A stretch of 53,757 bases of DNA, taken from the IMG/VR virus record IMGVR_UViG_3300025151_000046, positions 1 to 53,757 of that record. One strand, 5' to 3'. Source of the stretch: a virus. Shown here one piece after another: positions 53,333 through 53,757 of the stretch (position 1 is the stretch's first letter; each line of letters starts with the position of its first letter). Below the pieces are notes generated by a model that saw only the letters and a list, made by a program, of their open reading frames with translations, made no database searches and had not been told where the DNA came from. The position numbers and the translations under genes are program-made.

Positions 53333-53757
53333 CTAGTTTATATACTCTGACTTCAAGTCCTCATATTTTTCATCATGTTGATTGACCCAAGCCATGAACT
53401 TCTTCCAATTGCGATGCTTGTTTCTAGGAATCTTGGGTATAGGATTATCAAGCACCCACTTCAACATGTTGTACTTGACCCTATCAGTAGGACACAATAA
53501 GAACTCAAATGCGTCTAACACCTTTACCCACTTCTCCAACTTCTCCACTCGCTGTATTCTCCGGGTTTCCATGACACTTAAACCGTGTGAGTTAGCCCAT
53601 ACCTCGATACACTTCTTCTGTTCTTCAGTAGTGTTAGGCTTGAGACTAACGTACTTTCTTACACTTAAGCCGTAACCGTATGGTGACTTGTCAACTGCTA
53701 CCCTAAATGTAAGGCGAGTAACCGCCAGCCCCAACCCAATGAACTCAGTCGGATTCA
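53333..53757 (-). CDS. Hypothetical protein (5' partial)
   Basis: The frame is open to the right edge beyond TTG 53734, reading NPTEFIGLGLAV before it, so the gene is cut by the window end. The visible part is a basic, helical protein (LSVRKYVSLKP, TEEQKKCIEVWANSHGLSVM, RNWKKFMAWVNQHDEKYEDL). No family is recognised. Its last codons (agt gag tat ata aac tag) contain the TATA box of the RFC gene. Confidence 0.6.
   Translation of the reverse strand, partial: NPTEFIGLGLAVTRLTFRVAVDKSPYGYGLSVRKYVSLKPNTTEEQKKCIEVWANSHGLSVMETRRIQRVEKLEKWVKVLDAFEFLLCPTDRVKYNMLKWVLDNPIPKIPRNKHRNWKKFMAWVNQHDEKYEDLKSEYIN
53337..53344 (-). promoter_or_regulatory. TATA box of the clamp-loader unit
   Basis: TATATAAA on the minus strand, inside the last codons of the upstream gene. 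Its centre is 31-32 nt before ATG 53309, the same spacing as at the helicase gene. A start site 26-27 nt downstream would leave about five leader bases and no room for a Shine-Dalgarno sequence. Confidence 0.65.

Noticed and set aside
1-53757. tRNA genes, insertion sequences, integrase or attachment sites
   Set aside because: Looked for cloverleaf-like stretches, transposase motifs and terminal inverted repeats; the window is almost entirely coding on one strand at a time and none was seen.

Overview
The window looks like about 54 kb of a tailed (siphovirus-like, HK97-capsid) double-stranded DNA virus of a marine archaeon. It is most like the magroviruses, which are attributed to uncultured Marine Group II Euryarchaeota (Poseidoniia). 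The head and tail genes are phage-like: a prohead protease with a His-Ser-Glu layout, a capsid protein, a tail tube, a tail-chaperone frameshift pair and a tape measure. The replication genes are archaeal: B-family polymerase, PCNA-like clamp, RFC-type clamp loader, archaeo-eukaryotic primase, XPF/ERCC4-type nuclease and a group II chaperonin (thermosome). First genes of transcription units sit 28-32 nt behind TATA boxes, which is archaeal geometry. The taxon is inferred from gene content and not proven. Both ends are cut inside genes, and no terminase, integrase or lysis gene lies in the window. Layout: positions 2-39013 are all plus strand and hold the virion module, in the order ligase-like protein in the portal position, protease, major capsid protein, small head proteins, connector proteins, tail terminator, tail tube, tail chaperones, tape measure, distal tail protein, a giant 5832-residue tail protein, an ADP-ribosyltransferase-like protein, an HMG-CoA-lyase-like enzyme, a tail hub candidate, fibre proteins and an Ig-like protein. 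Positions 39014-53757 are all minus strand and, read right to left, hold the replication module: partial hypothetical, RFC small subunit, OB-fold ssDNA-binding candidate, small protein, RecA-like ATPase, clamp, PolB, small PIP-box protein, MazG-like protein, Cas4-like nuclease, second PIP-box protein, primase, zinc protein, XPF-like nuclease, P-loop helicase, DEDD exonuclease, thermosome and a zinc-ribbon protein. The two blocks converge with no base between their stop codons. How the genes work together: RFC loads the clamp, which should tether PolB and two small proteins carrying near-identical PIP boxes. The primase, helicase, ssDNA-binding protein, RecA-like ATPase and nucleases complete a largely virus-encoded replisome and recombination set. 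The thermosome may fold virion proteins, including the giant tail protein. Most genes are translationally coupled through ATGA/GTGA overlaps or Shine-Dalgarno sequences, while the three promoter-proximal genes appear leaderless or nearly so. The points most worth following are: a coupled ART-like plus HMG-CoA-lyase-like cassette inside the tail operon; a degenerate DNA-ligase fold in the portal position; the 17.5-kb tail gene and an adhesion module shared with its neighbour; a six-fold Trp-rich 37-residue repeat in the tape measure; a probable -1 frameshift; the twin PIP-box proteins; and the apparent absence of the palindromes GATC, AGCT and CGCG from the whole window.
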